Shown: positions 1 to 9,934, numbered from the stretch's first letter. The stretch: DNA of 17,197 nt from Ignavibacteriaceae bacterium (GCA_013388525.1 JACAFA010000130.1:1-17197); one strand, 5' to 3'. Made by a program: numbers and translations. Notes: a model not told the origin generated them from the sequence alone.

Positions 1-87
1 AAATACTATTTCTCTTGTTACTCGTTTATCTAAATCTGTAGTCAGCCAGTATATTGACTTATTACCGGTTGACTTGTAACTTTGTTT

Positions 88-114
88 TACCCTTCCTTGG
101 GTATCATTTGATAC
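88..114. other. Small inverted repeats after the left-hand secreted gene
   Basis: Two short overlapping dyads are visible. TACCC (88-92) pairs with GGGTA (99-103) around a six-base loop, and GTATCA (101-106) pairs with TGATAC (109-114) around TT. They sit at and just beyond the minus-strand stop of the neighbouring T9SS protein (stop at 114-116). No T-run follows on the minus strand, so a classical intrinsic terminator is not supported. Either could help end transcription, but this is only a guess from position. Confidence 0.25.
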
Positions 115-2228
115 TATTTGAGTAAAACCATCTTTTTAACATCTGTGAAATTGTTTGCCTTCAGAATGTAGAAGTAAATTCCAGAAGCCAAATTGCTTGC
201 ATCAAATGTTACTTTATAATTTCCGGCACTTTGTGTTTCATTTACAAGAGTTTTTACCTCCTGACCAAGCAGGTTATAAATCTTTAATGAAATTAATCCC
301 TCCTGCGGTAGTGAATAAGCTATAGTTGTTGAAGGATTGAAAGGATTCGGATAATTCTGTGATACCGAATAAGTAGTTGGAACCTTCTTGTCTTCTCCAA
401 CTCCGGTGTAATTTACAAAGTCACTATTATTCCTTGGGACGAGCTTATAATTACTGAACGAGAAATACATCACACCTTTTAATTCATTCAATGTTGAATT
501 CAACGTTACGAGAATCGGACGAGTTGGTAAAGTTCCGTTGTGATAAGAATGTAAACCATCTTCAAGTTCAACTCTTGTATCACCGGTTCCATCACTGACC
601 AGTATTTCTCCAAAATTACTCGGTGGCCCATCTGCATTATCATCGGTCACTGTTACATTCTGATATTTAACTAAAACACTTTCCCACTGCTCCTTAGCCG
701 GCAGCTCACCTCCTCCGATACCCATTTGCTGAGTAGTCAACAACTGAAAATCAGGTAAAGGATTTTCGGAAGAGATAATATTAAACTGAGTTACGCTATC
801 AATCCTTGTAACATTGAAGACATCGACGATTTTTCCACTCATTGTAACTTTATCGCCTTTTCTTAACTGAAGTAAACTAGTTCCCAGATTTCCAAGAGTT
901 CCTATTTGAATTCCGCTCCAGGGGCCAGTTCCATTTTGCATGTACAATCGAAGTGCAGCACCTGATCTGCCGGGATGGTCGATTGTATCAGCCGTAATAA
1001 CTCCTGATACCGAATTAACTCTATAATTGTTATATCCGCTGAAGCCGCTGCCGAACGGGCTGTACTGAACATCCTGAATTGTAACTGTTCTGTTTAAAAC
1101 GAGATAAAAATAATTGTTCTTTGTTGTATCACTCGGGTTGGTGATAGTTAAATTCTGATTGTCTTTTGCCCAGACATAAAAATCAACCAAAGCTGAATCT
1201 AAAGGCACACCCGGGATAATTGCTTTCCAAAGACTATCGGAGGTTGAGTAGGTCATTGGTACATTCAATCTTGCACCACCCGAAACCCGATAATAAACTT
1301 TTGCTTCCTGTACAGTTCCATCGATATCAGTGACTCTTGCAGAAACCTGAACCTGTTGATTTGGTGCAACTTCAGAAATATCTCTTCTGATAGAGCTGAT
1401 AATTGGCGGACTGGTAATTACCGGACCTATGTCACCAGGATACATTGGAAGTATATAATAACCTGTATTCCTGGTTTGAATTACTCCTCTTATGTAACTT
1501 AACAGAGAACCATCCTGAGGCGGCTCATAGGTTGTTAGTCCAACAAGCCTATGAGCTCTTTTGGTAAAATATCCTGACTGGTCATTCATGAACATTGAGT
1601 TGCCTAAACCATCATTGATCTTAAATGTTCCATTCGAGTTATTACGATCACTTGTCACCACATTTCTGATTATTACATAAGCACCCTCATATTTTTCAGC
1701 AATGAATTTCAACTGACCGTTTTCCATAAAATCGGTAATTTCTAATTCAATGGGATCAGGTCTTTTGGGAACGCTTCCAACAATTTGAACCGAGATAAGC
1801 TGTAACGTATCGAGTAGTTCCTCCAGCTGTGTGGTTGTAAAATATTCCCAAACCCTTCCAGTGAATTCAACTATTTGTGCTGTATCAATTAAATCAAAAT
1901 TAGTAAACTGATACACAGCATTAGTATCCATTTGCAAAACATTAATACTGCCCCAAATAGCTGAATCCTGGTTTTGAACATAAACTGACCAGCGAGATCC
2001 TGCCCACATTATAGGTCGCCTGTCGGAGACTGGGTCTACAACCGGTCTCACCATTACTATACCTCTGATTCTTACAGTATCACCATTCAAGGGTGATGGG
2101 GCATCACCATTTTGAATAATTGAATCGGGTAAAAACTGAATATCCTGAATGGTTACTAATGGATATTGCTGTGCAAATGAGTATGATGATATGCACAAAA
2201 CAAAAATGAAAATAAATTTTCTGAACAT
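114..2228 (-). CDS. Secreted T9SS cargo protein with duplicated OB-like modules
   Basis: A 704-residue exported protein. It begins with a signal peptide (MFRK, a hydrophobic stretch, then Ala-Gln near residue 20), so it should reach the periplasm by Sec and then cross the outer membrane by T9SS. The C-terminal sorting domain covers about 618-704: NYPNPFNPS, then [15 protein letters not shown] and a basic KKMVLLK end. The middle holds two related halves, each opening with VTIQD (about 25 and 382) and containing 'RIRGIV' or 'VTMSGKIV' strands that resemble OB-fold regions. An Ig-like domain lies between them at about 273-378. The ATG follows a good TAGGAG ribosome site, 11 bases after the upstream gene's stop, so the two are probably co-transcribed. 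No catalytic motif is recognised; an adhesive or carbohydrate-associated role is possible but unproven. Confidence 0.85.
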   Translation of the reverse strand: MFRKFIFIFVLCISSYSFAQQYPLVTIQDIQFLPDSIIQNGDAPSPLNGDTVRIRGIVMVRPVVDPVSDRRPIMWAGSRWSVYVQNQDSAIWGSINVLQMDTNAVYQFTNFDLIDTAQIVEFTGRVWEYFTTTQLEELLDTLQLISVQIVGSVPKRPDPIELEITDFMENGQLKFIAEKYEGAYVIIRNVVTSDRNNSNGTFKINDGLGNSMFMNDQSGYFTKRAHRLVGLTTYEPPQDGSLLSYIRGVIQTRNTGYYILPMYPGDIGPVITSPPIISSIRRDISEVAPNQQVQVSARVTDIDGTVQEAKVYYRVSGGARLNVPMTYSTSDSLWKAIIPGVPLDSALVDFYVWAKDNQNLTITNPSDTTKNNYFYLVLNRTVTIQDVQYSPFGSGFSGYNNYRVNSVSGVITADTIDHPGRSGAALRLYMQNGTGPWSGIQIGTLGNLGTSLLQLRKGDKVTMSGKIVDVFNVTRIDSVTQFNIISSENPLPDFQLLTTQQMGIGGGELPAKEQWESVLVKYQNVTVTDDNADGPPSNFGEILVSDGTGDTRVELEDGLHSYHNGTLPTRPILVTLNSTLNELKGVMYFSFSNYKLVPRNNSDFVNYTGVGEDKKVPTTYSVSQNYPNPFNPSTTIAYSLPQEGLISLKIYNLLGQEVKTLVNETQSAGNYKVTFDASNLASGIYFYILKANNFTDVKKMVLLK

Positions 2229-2239
2229 AGCTGCTCCTA

Positions 2240-4351
2240 TTATTTAACAATTAAAAACTTTCCGGTTTTAATATCACCGTTTTTTGAATTCTTCACTGAG
2301 AACAGATACAATCCTGTTGCGATAGCCTGATCGTTATCAGTAATTAAATCCCACGCGTGTTCACCACCGGACATAATTTGCTTACCATCGCTGGCGTAAT
2401 TTTCGAACCAGCGTAAATCTGAACCATTGCTATTACGATCATGCTTAATTCGTTTTACAATATCCCCGGCCAGAGTATAAATTGTAATCTCACATTCCTC
2501 CGGCAGGTTGAAGAAATAAATTTTTCTTAGCCTTTCTGAACTTCCATCCCAATAAGCATTAGAATAATAGGGATTTGGATAAACTCCTATTTGAACTCCC
2601 GGGTCATCAGTTGCAGGTGTTCCTGGAAGAATACGTTGATAATTTGCCAGCGAACTTGATTCGAGACTTTCAAGATTATTTTCGGTATCGCCTTCATCAA
2701 ATGCAGTAACTGAAAAAACATACTGCCAGCCGTTGAGTAATCCCGGTATTTCAAATTTGTACCAATATTGTGTTGTGTCATCGGGAAATGTTGCTGGCTG
2801 ATTAAGTCTCACTTCCGAAAATCCTGTGTTGTAGCCAAGATCATTTCCAATACTATCAAACTGAGCCATAAGCACAAGAGAGTTAAACAAGTCCTGTTTT
2901 TGTTCAAGATCAAATCCGGCCTGAGTTCTGTAAACTTTGTATCCTTCAAAATCAATTTTACCGGAAATAGGATCGATCGAGTTTTCTGCTCGTTTGTCCC
3001 AATATATCGTGGCTTTCTGATTTTCATTAACAACTTTGATTTTAGGAGTCAATGGTGGAGAAGGCAAAATATATCTTGTAATTTTACCATCTTCATCAAG
3101 ATCCTCGTTCGGATCAAGAATATTGTTACGATTTCTGTCTTCACCAAAATAAGCTCTTAAAGCCCATTCAGCATTAGAGTACAAATTCTTTTTCTGTTCT
3201 TCGCTGTCAAGCGAAGGCAGTTCAGTACCAAATTTCTTTGCACAGACAATTGCAAATACTACATTTATTGAATCTCCGGGTGCAATTTTAGGAAAGCCTC
3301 CGTTTGTGATAAGTATCGATCTGTTAGAAGGGCTTTTAAGCAGCTCAGGATTAATTCCATCACCAAATCTGTTATTACCACCAAAATAACCCTGCATTTT
3401 TCTGTATCGTTGAATATCATCTGCAGGTGCAAAGAAGTTCGGATCATCAGTATTTCTGAACTGCCAGCTAACAAAGTTAACCGGTTTTATTGTATCGGAG
3501 CCTGATATGAAAGAATTTAGTGCAGGAGATGAGCCAAGAAATTGAATTCCGATATAACTGTCACTGAATCCAACATCACCGGTTGCATCAAATTCGTAAG
3601 CAATTTTAAGAGAATCCTTGTATCCATTTCCGCCTTTGTTAAAAAATGCTGATCCTCTTGGTGCGGTAATCTTAGTATTGCGTACTACAGCATCTGTCCA
3701 TAATCCAACATATACACTGTCGATGTATTTACCCGATACGTTTTTAATAGTATAGTTCATTATGACGAAAAAATTTGCGAATGGAAAATTCCACGCGTAA
3801 CACTCCTGGTGAACTGAAATTCCCAGAGGATCGTGACCTTCAATTATTTCTCCATTGGAAAGAACAGTATTGGTGTCAACATAATCCATTACGAAATCCT
3901 GATGTGAAATTGCATCAGGATTATAAAATCTTGAATCAAGTAAGGAAGAACGTTCAATTACAACAGCATCATCTGAGTTAGTATATTCAAAGCCACCACC
4001 ACGCGCGGAGACTGATGCGGCATCAACTGCGCCTGTTGTAACAAATGGTCCAGTTCTGCCGTTGCCAAGTGAATCATTGCTTATAAAACCACCTATCCAT
4101 AAACCACCATCAAAAAGGTGCTCGATCCCGCTGCCAAGCGGATATTCACAGTTTGGTTGTTGAGGCCATAGAGTGAAACCATGACCGTATGTTCCGAAAT
4201 TCGTGACTGTAAGTCCGATGTTACCTGCATTGGTGAATTTTGTATTATCATCTTTAAGAACTTTATTGAACTTTTTATCATCATCACCCGGAAGTGTTGA
4301 AAAGGCAAAAGAAAGAAGGGCAGTAAAAAAGAAAAAAAGTTTAACTCTCAT
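2240..4351 (-). CDS. Large secreted surface protein with Ca-loop-like and FnIII-like segments
   Basis: A 703-residue protein with a clear signal peptide (MRVKLFFFF to about residue 19). A long N-terminal part, rich in aromatic and Gly residues (for example GGLWIGGFI), is of a kind I associate with Ignavibacteria surface proteins of unknown role. Around 404-424 lies an Asp/Asn-rich DRNRNN...NEDLDEDG stretch resembling EF-hand or dockerin calcium loops. A fibronectin-III-like domain follows at about 432-575 ([23 protein letters not shown]). The C-terminal 110 residues contain YPNPYY, then [20 protein letters not shown] and a basic GKFLIVK end. That pattern matches a divergent T9SS or FlgD-like sorting domain. 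It is the first gene of a two-gene unit with the next T9SS protein. Its ribosome site is weak (AGGA about 11 bases before ATG). Function unknown. Confidence 0.82.
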   Translation of the reverse strand: MRVKLFFFFTALLSFAFSTLPGDDDKKFNKVLKDDNTKFTNAGNIGLTVTNFGTYGHGFTLWPQQPNCEYPLGSGIEHLFDGGLWIGGFISNDSLGNGRTGPFVTTGAVDAASVSARGGGFEYTNSDDAVVIERSSLLDSRFYNPDAISHQDFVMDYVDTNTVLSNGEIIEGHDPLGISVHQECYAWNFPFANFFVIMNYTIKNVSGKYIDSVYVGLWTDAVVRNTKITAPRGSAFFNKGGNGYKDSLKIAYEFDATGDVGFSDSYIGIQFLGSSPALNSFISGSDTIKPVNFVSWQFRNTDDPNFFAPADDIQRYRKMQGYFGGNNRFGDGINPELLKSPSNRSILITNGGFPKIAPGDSINVVFAIVCAKKFGTELPSLDSEEQKKNLYSNAEWALRAYFGEDRNRNNILDPNEDLDEDGKITRYILPSPPLTPKIKVVNENQKATIYWDKRAENSIDPISGKIDFEGYKVYRTQAGFDLEQKQDLFNSLVLMAQFDSIGNDLGYNTGFSEVRLNQPATFPDDTTQYWYKFEIPGLLNGWQYVFSVTAFDEGDTENNLESLESSSLANYQRILPGTPATDDPGVQIGVYPNPYYSNAYWDGSSERLRKIYFFNLPEECEITIYTLAGDIVKRIKHDRNSNGSDLRWFENYASDGKQIMSGGEHAWDLITDNDQAIATGLYLFSVKNSKNGDIKTGKFLIVK

Positions 4352-4365
4352 TTAATAAAAAGTCC

Positions 4366-4425
4366 TGAAATCATTTCAAATAATCCTGGTAAAAATAAGC
4401 AGAATGCTCCAGTAATGAAATTACT
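4366..4425. other. Two short perfect dyads in the gap before the secreted gene pair
   Basis: The 103-base gap between the lipA stop and the next gene start contains TGAAAT-C-ATTTCA (4366-4378) and AGTAAT-GAA-ATTACT (4411-4425). The first lies immediately upstream of the ribosome site of the 703-residue secreted protein and could be an operator. The second lies about 30 bases beyond the lipA stop but lacks a T-run, so it is a poor terminator candidate. Both are AT-rich and could be chance. Confidence 0.22.
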
Positions 4426-4454
4426 AACGATTAAAAAATTGTTATGAAAAATCT

Positions 4455-5360
4455 TCAGAAAAGAGCCCTGGCGTGTTTATCAGCGTGATATGAACTTCTG
4501 ACCAGCGGCGAAGATTCTACAATTTTGAATCCCATCTTCAACCCCTCTGTTTTATAAAACTCAAATTCGGTTAAATCGACAAATCTATCCACAGGAAGAT
4601 GTGCTTTGGATGGCTGAAGATACTGCCCTATCGTAAGTATATCACATCCGTGAGAAATCAAATCTTTCATAAGGTTCACAACTTCTTCTCTGTTTTCTCC
4701 TATACCAACCATAATTCCGCTTTTTGTTTTCAATCCTTTTCCTTTGAACCATTTTATAAGATCAAGACTGCGTTGATATTTTGCCTGGGGTCTTACAGCG
4801 TGATATAATCTTGGTACAGTTTCCAGGTTATGATTTAATATGTCTGGAGGATTTTCCATAATAATTTTGAATGATTCAATATCACCCTTGAAATCAGGAA
4901 TTAAAATCTCAATAGTAGTTTGAGGCATTTCATTCCTGATCAGACGAACCGTTTCGCTAAAAATTGATGCACCGCCGTCTTTTAACTCGTCCCTATTGAC
5001 TGAAGTAATTACAACGTGCTTTAGACTCAGCTCTTTAACTGAGTCAGCAACTCTTCGGGGTTCATTAAGATCAAGCTCATTTGGAATTCCGAGTTTAACA
5101 TTGCAGAAACCGCAGCTTCTTGTACAAGTATCTCCAAGAATCATAAAAGTAGCTGTTCTGTGATTCCAGCACTCTGCAATATTCGGGCAACGCGCTTCCT
5201 CGCAGACAGTGTTCAGTTTGTTTTTACGCATCAGGTTTCTTACATCCTGATAGTTTTCACCGGCAGGAAGCTTAACTTTTATCCAATCAGGTCTTTTAGG
5301 TGAAGTTTCCCGGTTCTTTTCTATATTTTCTTTAAATGTTTTTTGATGTTGATTGATCAT
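4455..5360 (-). CDS. lipA: Lipoyl synthase LipA
   Basis: A radical-SAM enzyme that inserts two sulfur atoms into the octanoyl chain carried on lipoyl-domain lysines, giving lipoyl cofactor in the cytoplasm. At 301 residues it is of normal family length. The auxiliary cluster motif is seen as C53-EEAR-C58-PNIAE-C64, and the radical-SAM cluster motif as C79-TRS-C83-GF-C86. The C-terminal RSSYHA segment provides the conserved serine ligand. The ATG at 5360 gives a short N-terminal extension before the conserved RPDWIKVKLP; no strong Shine-Dalgarno sequence is visible. It is the last gene of the 2-oxoacid dehydrogenase operon, 19 bases after E2, whose two lipoyl domains are its obvious substrates. 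Identification is secure from the two cysteine motifs. Confidence 0.97.
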   Translation of the reverse strand: MINQHQKTFKENIEKNRETSPKRPDWIKVKLPAGENYQDVRNLMRKNKLNTVCEEARCPNIAECWNHRTATFMILGDTCTRSCGFCNVKLGIPNELDLNEPRRVADSVKELSLKHVVITSVNRDELKDGGASIFSETVRLIRNEMPQTTIEILIPDFKGDIESFKIIMENPPDILNHNLETVPRLYHAVRPQAKYQRSLDLIKWFKGKGLKTKSGIMVGIGENREEVVNLMKDLISHGCDILTIGQYLQPSKAHLPVDRFVDLTEFEFYKTEGLKMGFKIVESSPLVRSSYHADKHARALF

Positions 5361-5379
5361 AATAACTTTTACTGGCTAA

Positions 5380-7083
5380 TTAAATTCCACTGAAACTTTC
5401 AAGGGTTTCTTTAACATGTTTTAGAAATAATCCTCCAAGCATACCGTCAACAAGTCTGTGATCATGAGAAAGAGTAATATTCATCATTGGTTTAATAGCT
5501 ATTGTATCAATCCCTTCAACTTCAATAACTACAGGCCGCTTAACTACTGCTCCAACTCCAAGAATTGCTACCTCCGGTTGATTGATTATAGGTGTTCCGA
5601 AAATTGTCCCGAACACTCCATAGTTTGTTATAGTAAATGTTCCGTTGGTAATATCATCGGGCGTTAGTTTCTTATTCCTCGCACGATTGGCAATATCATT
5701 AATTGATTTAGCCAATCCGATAATATTTTTCTCACCGGCTCCTTTTATGTTGGGAACAATTAATCCATTTGGCTCTATGGCTACAGCAATTCCAAGGTTT
5801 ATAAAATTCTTCTTAACGATGTTGTTTCCATCTATTGATGCATTCATAAGAGGATATTCTTTAAGTGCTTTAACAACTGCCAAAGCGATAAAAGGCATAT
5901 AGGTTAATTTTATACCTTCGCTTCTGAGAATATCGTCTTTGTATGATTGAATAAAATTGTAAATTCTTGTCATATCAACTTCAATCATAGCAGAAACATG
6001 AACGGAAGTATCACGGCTGGTTATCATATGTTGCATGATTTTCAACCTGATATTGTCCATTGGAATTTTTTCAATTTCTCCGATTGAAAATGATACCGGT
6101 TGTTTAGTAGGAACGAACGAAGGAGCAGGTGCGCCAACCGGATGCGATACTTTCTCAGTCTCCTTTTTAACTTTAAAAGTCTGCTGAGTTGAAGTTTTCA
6201 TTGATTTTCTTTTTTCAAGATAATCAAGTAAATCTTTTTTGGTTAGTCGCTTTCCGACTCCGCTTCCATCAATTTTTCCCAATTCATCGAAACTCAATCC
6301 TTCTTTTTTTGCAATGCTCAAAACGAGAGGTGAATAAAATCCGGAATTTTCTCCTGTACTTTCAATCTGAACTTTCTGTTCAACAATCGCAGCAAAATTA
6401 TCATGCATTGACACCGGTTCTTTAGTAATCGATGAGGGTTTACTCCCGGTTTCAGCTTCAATTTTTTTGTCAACTGCCTGATCGATTGTTACTTCACCGC
6501 TAACAGAAAGTTTTGCCACCACAGTACCAACTTCAACTGTTTGCTGTTCCTGAACCAATATTTCTGCTAAAGTACCTGCTTCAGGAGATGGAACTTCGGT
6601 ATCAACTTTATCTGTGCTTATTTCAAATATTATCTCATCTTTTTTTACATAATCACCGATTTTTTTATTCCATTTAATTATTGTTCCTTCCATTACAGAT
6701 TCACCCATCTTTGGCATAGTGATTTCGAGCAGCTTGCCCGGCTCGGTGGAAATTTTTTGCTGAGTTGGTGTTGTTGGTTTTTCTAACTGAGAATTATCTG
6801 ATTCTGCTACAATTTCTTTTTGGTTTACAACTTGAAACTCTTTTTGTTTTTCGCCTGAACCTAAGCGCGCTACAACAGTCCCGACCTCAACTGTTGCACC
6901 TTCATTAAACAATATTTCTGAAATCACTCCATCGGCGGGAGAAGGAATTTCAGTATCAACTTTATCTGTACTAATCTCAAAAATAATTTCATCTCTTTTT
7001 ACTGAGTCTCCAACTTTTTTATGCCATTTTAAGATGGTTCCTTCATTAATGCTTTCACCCATTTTGGGCATAATAATATCCAT
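5380..7083 (-). CDS. 2-oxoacid dehydrogenase E2 with two lipoyl domains
   Basis: Dihydrolipoamide acyltransferase core of a 2-oxoacid dehydrogenase complex: it takes the acyl group from E1 onto lipoamide and passes it to CoA. The 567 residues show lipoyl domain 1 (about 1-75, lipoylated K41 in STDKVDTEIPSP) and lipoyl domain 2 (about 119-193, K159 in the near-identical STDKVDTEVPSP). A Pro/Thr/Ser/Lys-containing linker leads to a peripheral subunit-binding domain (about 250-290, SPLVLSIAKKEGL ... KRLTKKDLLDYL). The acetyltransferase domain follows from about 336, with catalytic H542 and D546 in SHDHRLVDG. An AGGA site lies about seven bases before ATG. It sits 20 bases after E1 and 19 before lipA. 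The acyl substrate is not fixed by sequence; the branched-chain-like E1 beside it suggests branched 2-oxoacids, with pyruvate possible. Confidence 0.94.
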   Translation of the reverse strand: MDIIMPKMGESINEGTILKWHKKVGDSVKRDEIIFEISTDKVDTEIPSPADGVISEILFNEGATVEVGTVVARLGSGEKQKEFQVVNQKEIVAESDNSQLEKPTTPTQQKISTEPGKLLEITMPKMGESVMEGTIIKWNKKIGDYVKKDEIIFEISTDKVDTEVPSPEAGTLAEILVQEQQTVEVGTVVAKLSVSGEVTIDQAVDKKIEAETGSKPSSITKEPVSMHDNFAAIVEQKVQIESTGENSGFYSPLVLSIAKKEGLSFDELGKIDGSGVGKRLTKKDLLDYLEKRKSMKTSTQQTFKVKKETEKVSHPVGAPAPSFVPTKQPVSFSIGEIEKIPMDNIRLKIMQHMITSRDTSVHVSAMIEVDMTRIYNFIQSYKDDILRSEGIKLTYMPFIALAVVKALKEYPLMNASIDGNNIVKKNFINLGIAVAIEPNGLIVPNIKGAGEKNIIGLAKSINDIANRARNKKLTPDDITNGTFTITNYGVFGTIFGTPIINQPEVAILGVGAVVKRPVVIEVEGIDTIAIKPMMNITLSHDHRLVDGMLGGLFLKHVKETLESFSGI

Positions 7084-7103
7084 CTGGTTTTCCTTAGAAT
7101 TTT

Positions 7104-9215
7104 TTAGTAAAGAATTAATTCTTTTATTCCATTATAAATCTGTTCACGATCGGGAAGAACTGCATTTTCAAGCAGAGGTGCATAAGGAATATGTGAATCC
7201 AATGCAGCAATTCGCTTTACCGGGCCATCAAGATAATTGAAACAATTTTCTGAGATCCTTGCAGCTATCTCGGCACCAAATCCTGCTGTAAAAGTATCTT
7301 CATGAATAATTATCGCTTTGCTGGTTTTTTTCACAGATTTATAAATTATCTCCTCATCAAGTGGTATGATTGTTCTAATATCAATTACCTCAACTGAAAA
7401 ACCTTCTTCTTCAAGTCGTTTTGCTGCAAATACTGAATCCCACATTGAAGCTCCATAGGAAATTACAGTTATATCACTACCTTCTTTTACAATTTTACCT
7501 TTACCAAAAGGCAGAAGATAATTTTCATCAGGTTCAGGAGTAATAGCAAAACTTTGTCTGTAAAGTCCTTTATGCTCGCAAAAAATTACCGGGTCTTTAA
7601 TCCGGCAGGCAGTTTTTAATAAACCTTTTGCATCAGCTGCATTAGACGGATATGCAATGAATAAACCAGGCACGTGAGCAAATATTGATTCAATATTCTG
7701 GCTGTGATATAATCCTCCATGAATATAACCGCCAACAGCAACTCTTATCACAACAGGGGTTTCCCATTGGTTATTTGAACGATAACGAAAAGTGGCAAGT
7801 TCATCTTTAATCTGCATAAATGCTGGCCAAATGTAATCGCCGAACTGAATCTCGACAACAGGTCTTAATCCTGCCAAAGACATTCCAATAGCCACACCTG
7901 CAATACTCGCTTCTGCCAATGGTGAATTGAAAACTCTTTCCTCGCCGAATTTGGATGATAAACCCTTCGTGGCTGTAAATACTCCACCTTTTGAATCTGC
8001 AATATCTTCACCAAAAACATAAATTCTTTTATCTCTTGTCATTTCTTCGTGAAGGGCATGATTTATAGCATCTACCATAACAATTTTTTGCCCGGCCGGG
8101 TCTGATGATTCATAATCAAGAGTTTGAGCGAATCCACTTTCGTCAAAAACATATTTTGCAGCCTCTTCAGGAGAGGGATCCGGAAATTTAATAGCCGAAT
8201 CTGCTGCTTTGCTAACCTCTTCCGCAGCTTCAAACTTTAACTTTTCGAACCCTTCGACTGTGAGATATTCTTCCCGAATCAATATCCTGGCAAATTGTTC
8301 AATCGGACAGCGCTTCATTTCCTCTTCAAGTTCGCGGTGATCTCTGTATTTCTTATGGTCGTCAGATGAGGAATGCGATTGAAGCCGGACAACGTCAGCT
8401 TCAATCAAAACCGGACCTTTTCCGGATCTTATATACTGAAGAGCTTCCTGCACTTTAAGATAAGATTCATAGAAATTGGTTCCATCAAGATTTATCCGAA
8501 GCAGATTATCATATCCTGCCATCATCTCAGCAATCGAATGTCCTTTACCGCCGCTCTGATCACTTACGTGAACCGAGATTGCATATCTATTATTCTCGAC
8601 ACAAAACAGTACCGGTAATTTTTCACGGCTCGCCCAGTTTATTGCTTCATGAAATTCTCCCTGGCTTGTTGTACCTTCACCACTGCTAACAAAAGCAATA
8701 CTTTGTTCTCCTTTTTTAACAGAAGCCAATGCAGTACCAACTGCCTGAAGAAACTGAGTGCCGGTAGGGCTTGACTGAGAAGGAATATTTATTCTTTTGC
8801 TTCCCCAATGAACAGGTAATTGGCGCCCACCGCTTGCAGGATCATCGGCCTTTCCAAATGTCTGAAGAAAAATTTCCTCTGGTGTTACTCCTAATGTGAG
8901 CACTAAAGCCATATCACGGTAATATGGAAAGAACCAATCTTTTTTGGCATCAAGAGATAATCCTATTGCCGTTTGAATTGCTTCGTGACCTGAACAAGCA
9001 ATATGAAAGAATGTCTTTCCCTGACGCAGCAGATTCAATGCTTTATTATCCATATTACGGGCTAATAACATTAACTTTAAGCTATCTATCAGCTGTTCTT
9101 TAGTGAATCCAATCGGGTTTTTCATATTTGAGTTTGAGTTTGAATTTTTGTTATCAACATAAGATGGCCTTTCAGGTTTAAGTTGTGTTTTTGCACCATT
9201 ATTTTTCTTCGCCAT
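7104..9215 (-). CDS. 2-oxoacid dehydrogenase E1, alpha and beta subunits fused
   Basis: Thiamine-diphosphate enzyme that decarboxylates a 2-oxoacid and acylates the E2 lipoyl group. Its 703 residues join both E1 chains. The alpha part (about 35-360) has GGRQLPVHWGS, the ThDP/Mg motif GEGTTSQGEFHEA at 179-191 with paired N208-N209, and the phosphoserine-loop-like SHSSSDDHKKYR. The beta part (about 375-703) has VFGEDIADSKGGVF, RVFNSPLAEASIAG and GLYHSQN. GEG in place of GDG, GGVF and YHSQ resemble branched-chain 2-oxoacid dehydrogenases more than classical pyruvate E1, so a branched-chain substrate is favoured but unproven. The first 30 residues are a polar tail; an internal ATG at residue 31 (9125) begins the conserved part and could be an alternative start. 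The ATG at 9215 overlaps the lipB stop as TAATG, indicating translational coupling. Confidence 0.93.
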   Translation of the reverse strand: MAKKNNGAKTQLKPERPSYVDNKNSNSNSNMKNPIGFTKEQLIDSLKLMLLARNMDNKALNLLRQGKTFFHIACSGHEAIQTAIGLSLDAKKDWFFPYYRDMALVLTLGVTPEEIFLQTFGKADDPASGGRQLPVHWGSKRINIPSQSSPTGTQFLQAVGTALASVKKGEQSIAFVSSGEGTTSQGEFHEAINWASREKLPVLFCVENNRYAISVHVSDQSGGKGHSIAEMMAGYDNLLRINLDGTNFYESYLKVQEALQYIRSGKGPVLIEADVVRLQSHSSSDDHKKYRDHRELEEEMKRCPIEQFARILIREEYLTVEGFEKLKFEAAEEVSKAADSAIKFPDPSPEEAAKYVFDESGFAQTLDYESSDPAGQKIVMVDAINHALHEEMTRDKRIYVFGEDIADSKGGVFTATKGLSSKFGEERVFNSPLAEASIAGVAIGMSLAGLRPVVEIQFGDYIWPAFMQIKDELATFRYRSNNQWETPVVIRVAVGGYIHGGLYHSQNIESIFAHVPGLFIAYPSNAADAKGLLKTACRIKDPVIFCEHKGLYRQSFAITPEPDENYLLPFGKGKIVKEGSDITVISYGASMWDSVFAAKRLEEEGFSVEVIDIRTIIPLDEEIIYKSVKKTSKAIIIHEDTFTAGFGAEIAARISENCFNYLDGPVKRIAALDSHIPYAPLLENAVLPDREQIYNGIKELILY
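9127..9144 (-). repeat. In-frame hexanucleotide repeat in the E1 N-terminal tail
   Basis: Three tandem six-base units on the plus strand (TTTGAG twice, then TTTGAA) encode the Asn-Ser run NSNSNSN near residues 24-30 of E1. Because the unit is six bases, gain or loss by slippage would change the tail by Asn-Ser pairs without breaking the frame. It ends next to the alternative internal ATG at 9125. Confidence 0.6.
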
Positions 9216-9934
9216 TAAAAGTCCTCTCTTAGATTTTGTTCAAGTTGAGGTGTTAAAATTTCATTTAGCTTTCTGGATGCAGAGTAATTGTACTCAAATA
9301 ATTCAATAAAATATTTTTTAATAAGTTCTTTAACCAGGTTAATATTTATCTCATTTCCAAGTTCTTTTTTAAGCGATGTAACCTCCTTCCCAGGTTCGCT
9401 TATTCCACAGGGAATGATTCCGTTGAACATACTGAGGTCAGTATTGATATTAAATGCAAATCCGTGCATTGTTATCCACCTGCTGACTTTTATCCCGATG
9501 GCAGCAATTTTCCGGTTTTCAATCCATACTCCAGTATATTCTTTGTTTCTTTGCCCCTGGAGATTGAAATGATTAAGAACTTTGATTATAATTTCTTCGA
9601 GCGCACGAAGATATTTATGTGTATCCTTCTTCCAATCATTTAAATCAATAATAGGATACCCTACAATTTGGCCTGGTCCGTGATATGTTATATCTCCGCC
9701 CCTGTCAATGTTATAAATATTAATCTTATTCGAAGTTATGAAATCCTCATTACCAATAAGATTTTTTTTGTCGGCAGTTTTTCCTAATGTATATGTGTTC
9801 GGATGTTCTAGTAAATACAGAACATCAGGTATTTCCTTATTTAATCTTGCCTGAAAAGTAAGTTTTTGAATATCCCAGGCTTCCTTGTAATCGATAAATC
9901 CTAAATCACAATAAAAAAGCTTTTTTTCACTCAC
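9215..9934 (-). CDS. lipB: Octanoyl-ACP:protein N-octanoyltransferase LipB
   Basis: Cytoplasmic enzyme that moves octanoate from acyl carrier protein to the lysine of lipoyl domains, the first step of endogenous lipoylation. The 239 residues include LLEHPNTYTLG, the signature RGGDITYHGPGQ (78-89), G147-I-K149 with MHGF after it, and the catalytic Cys in IIPCGIS (C176). These correspond to the Lys/Cys pair known in the family. The start is GTG at 9934 (protein begins SEKKLFYCDLG after the start Met); no ATG fits, and the upstream site is weak. It follows lpd by 13 bases and its TAA stop shares a base with the E1 ATG. No lipoate scavenging ligase (LplA) appears in the window, so the operon relies on the de novo route. 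Confidence 0.96.
   Translation of the reverse strand: MSEKKLFYCDLGFIDYKEAWDIQKLTFQARLNKEIPDVLYLLEHPNTYTLGKTADKKNLIGNEDFITSNKINIYNIDRGGDITYHGPGQIVGYPIIDLNDWKKDTHKYLRALEEIIIKVLNHFNLQGQRNKEYTGVWIENRKIAAIGIKVSRWITMHGFAFNINTDLSMFNGIIPCGISEPGKEVTSLKKELGNEININLVKELIKKYFIELFEYNYSASRKLNEILTPQLEQNLREDF

Noticed and set aside
2..79. Partial plus-strand gene at the left edge
   Set aside because: Only 25 codons are visible, with no recognisable motif, and the opposite strand is equally open; too little to call a gene.
2768..3160. Plus-strand open frame of 130 codons within the second secreted gene
   Set aside because: It is antisense to a well-supported secreted protein and has no recognisable domain or ribosome site; low-complexity composition fits a shadow frame.
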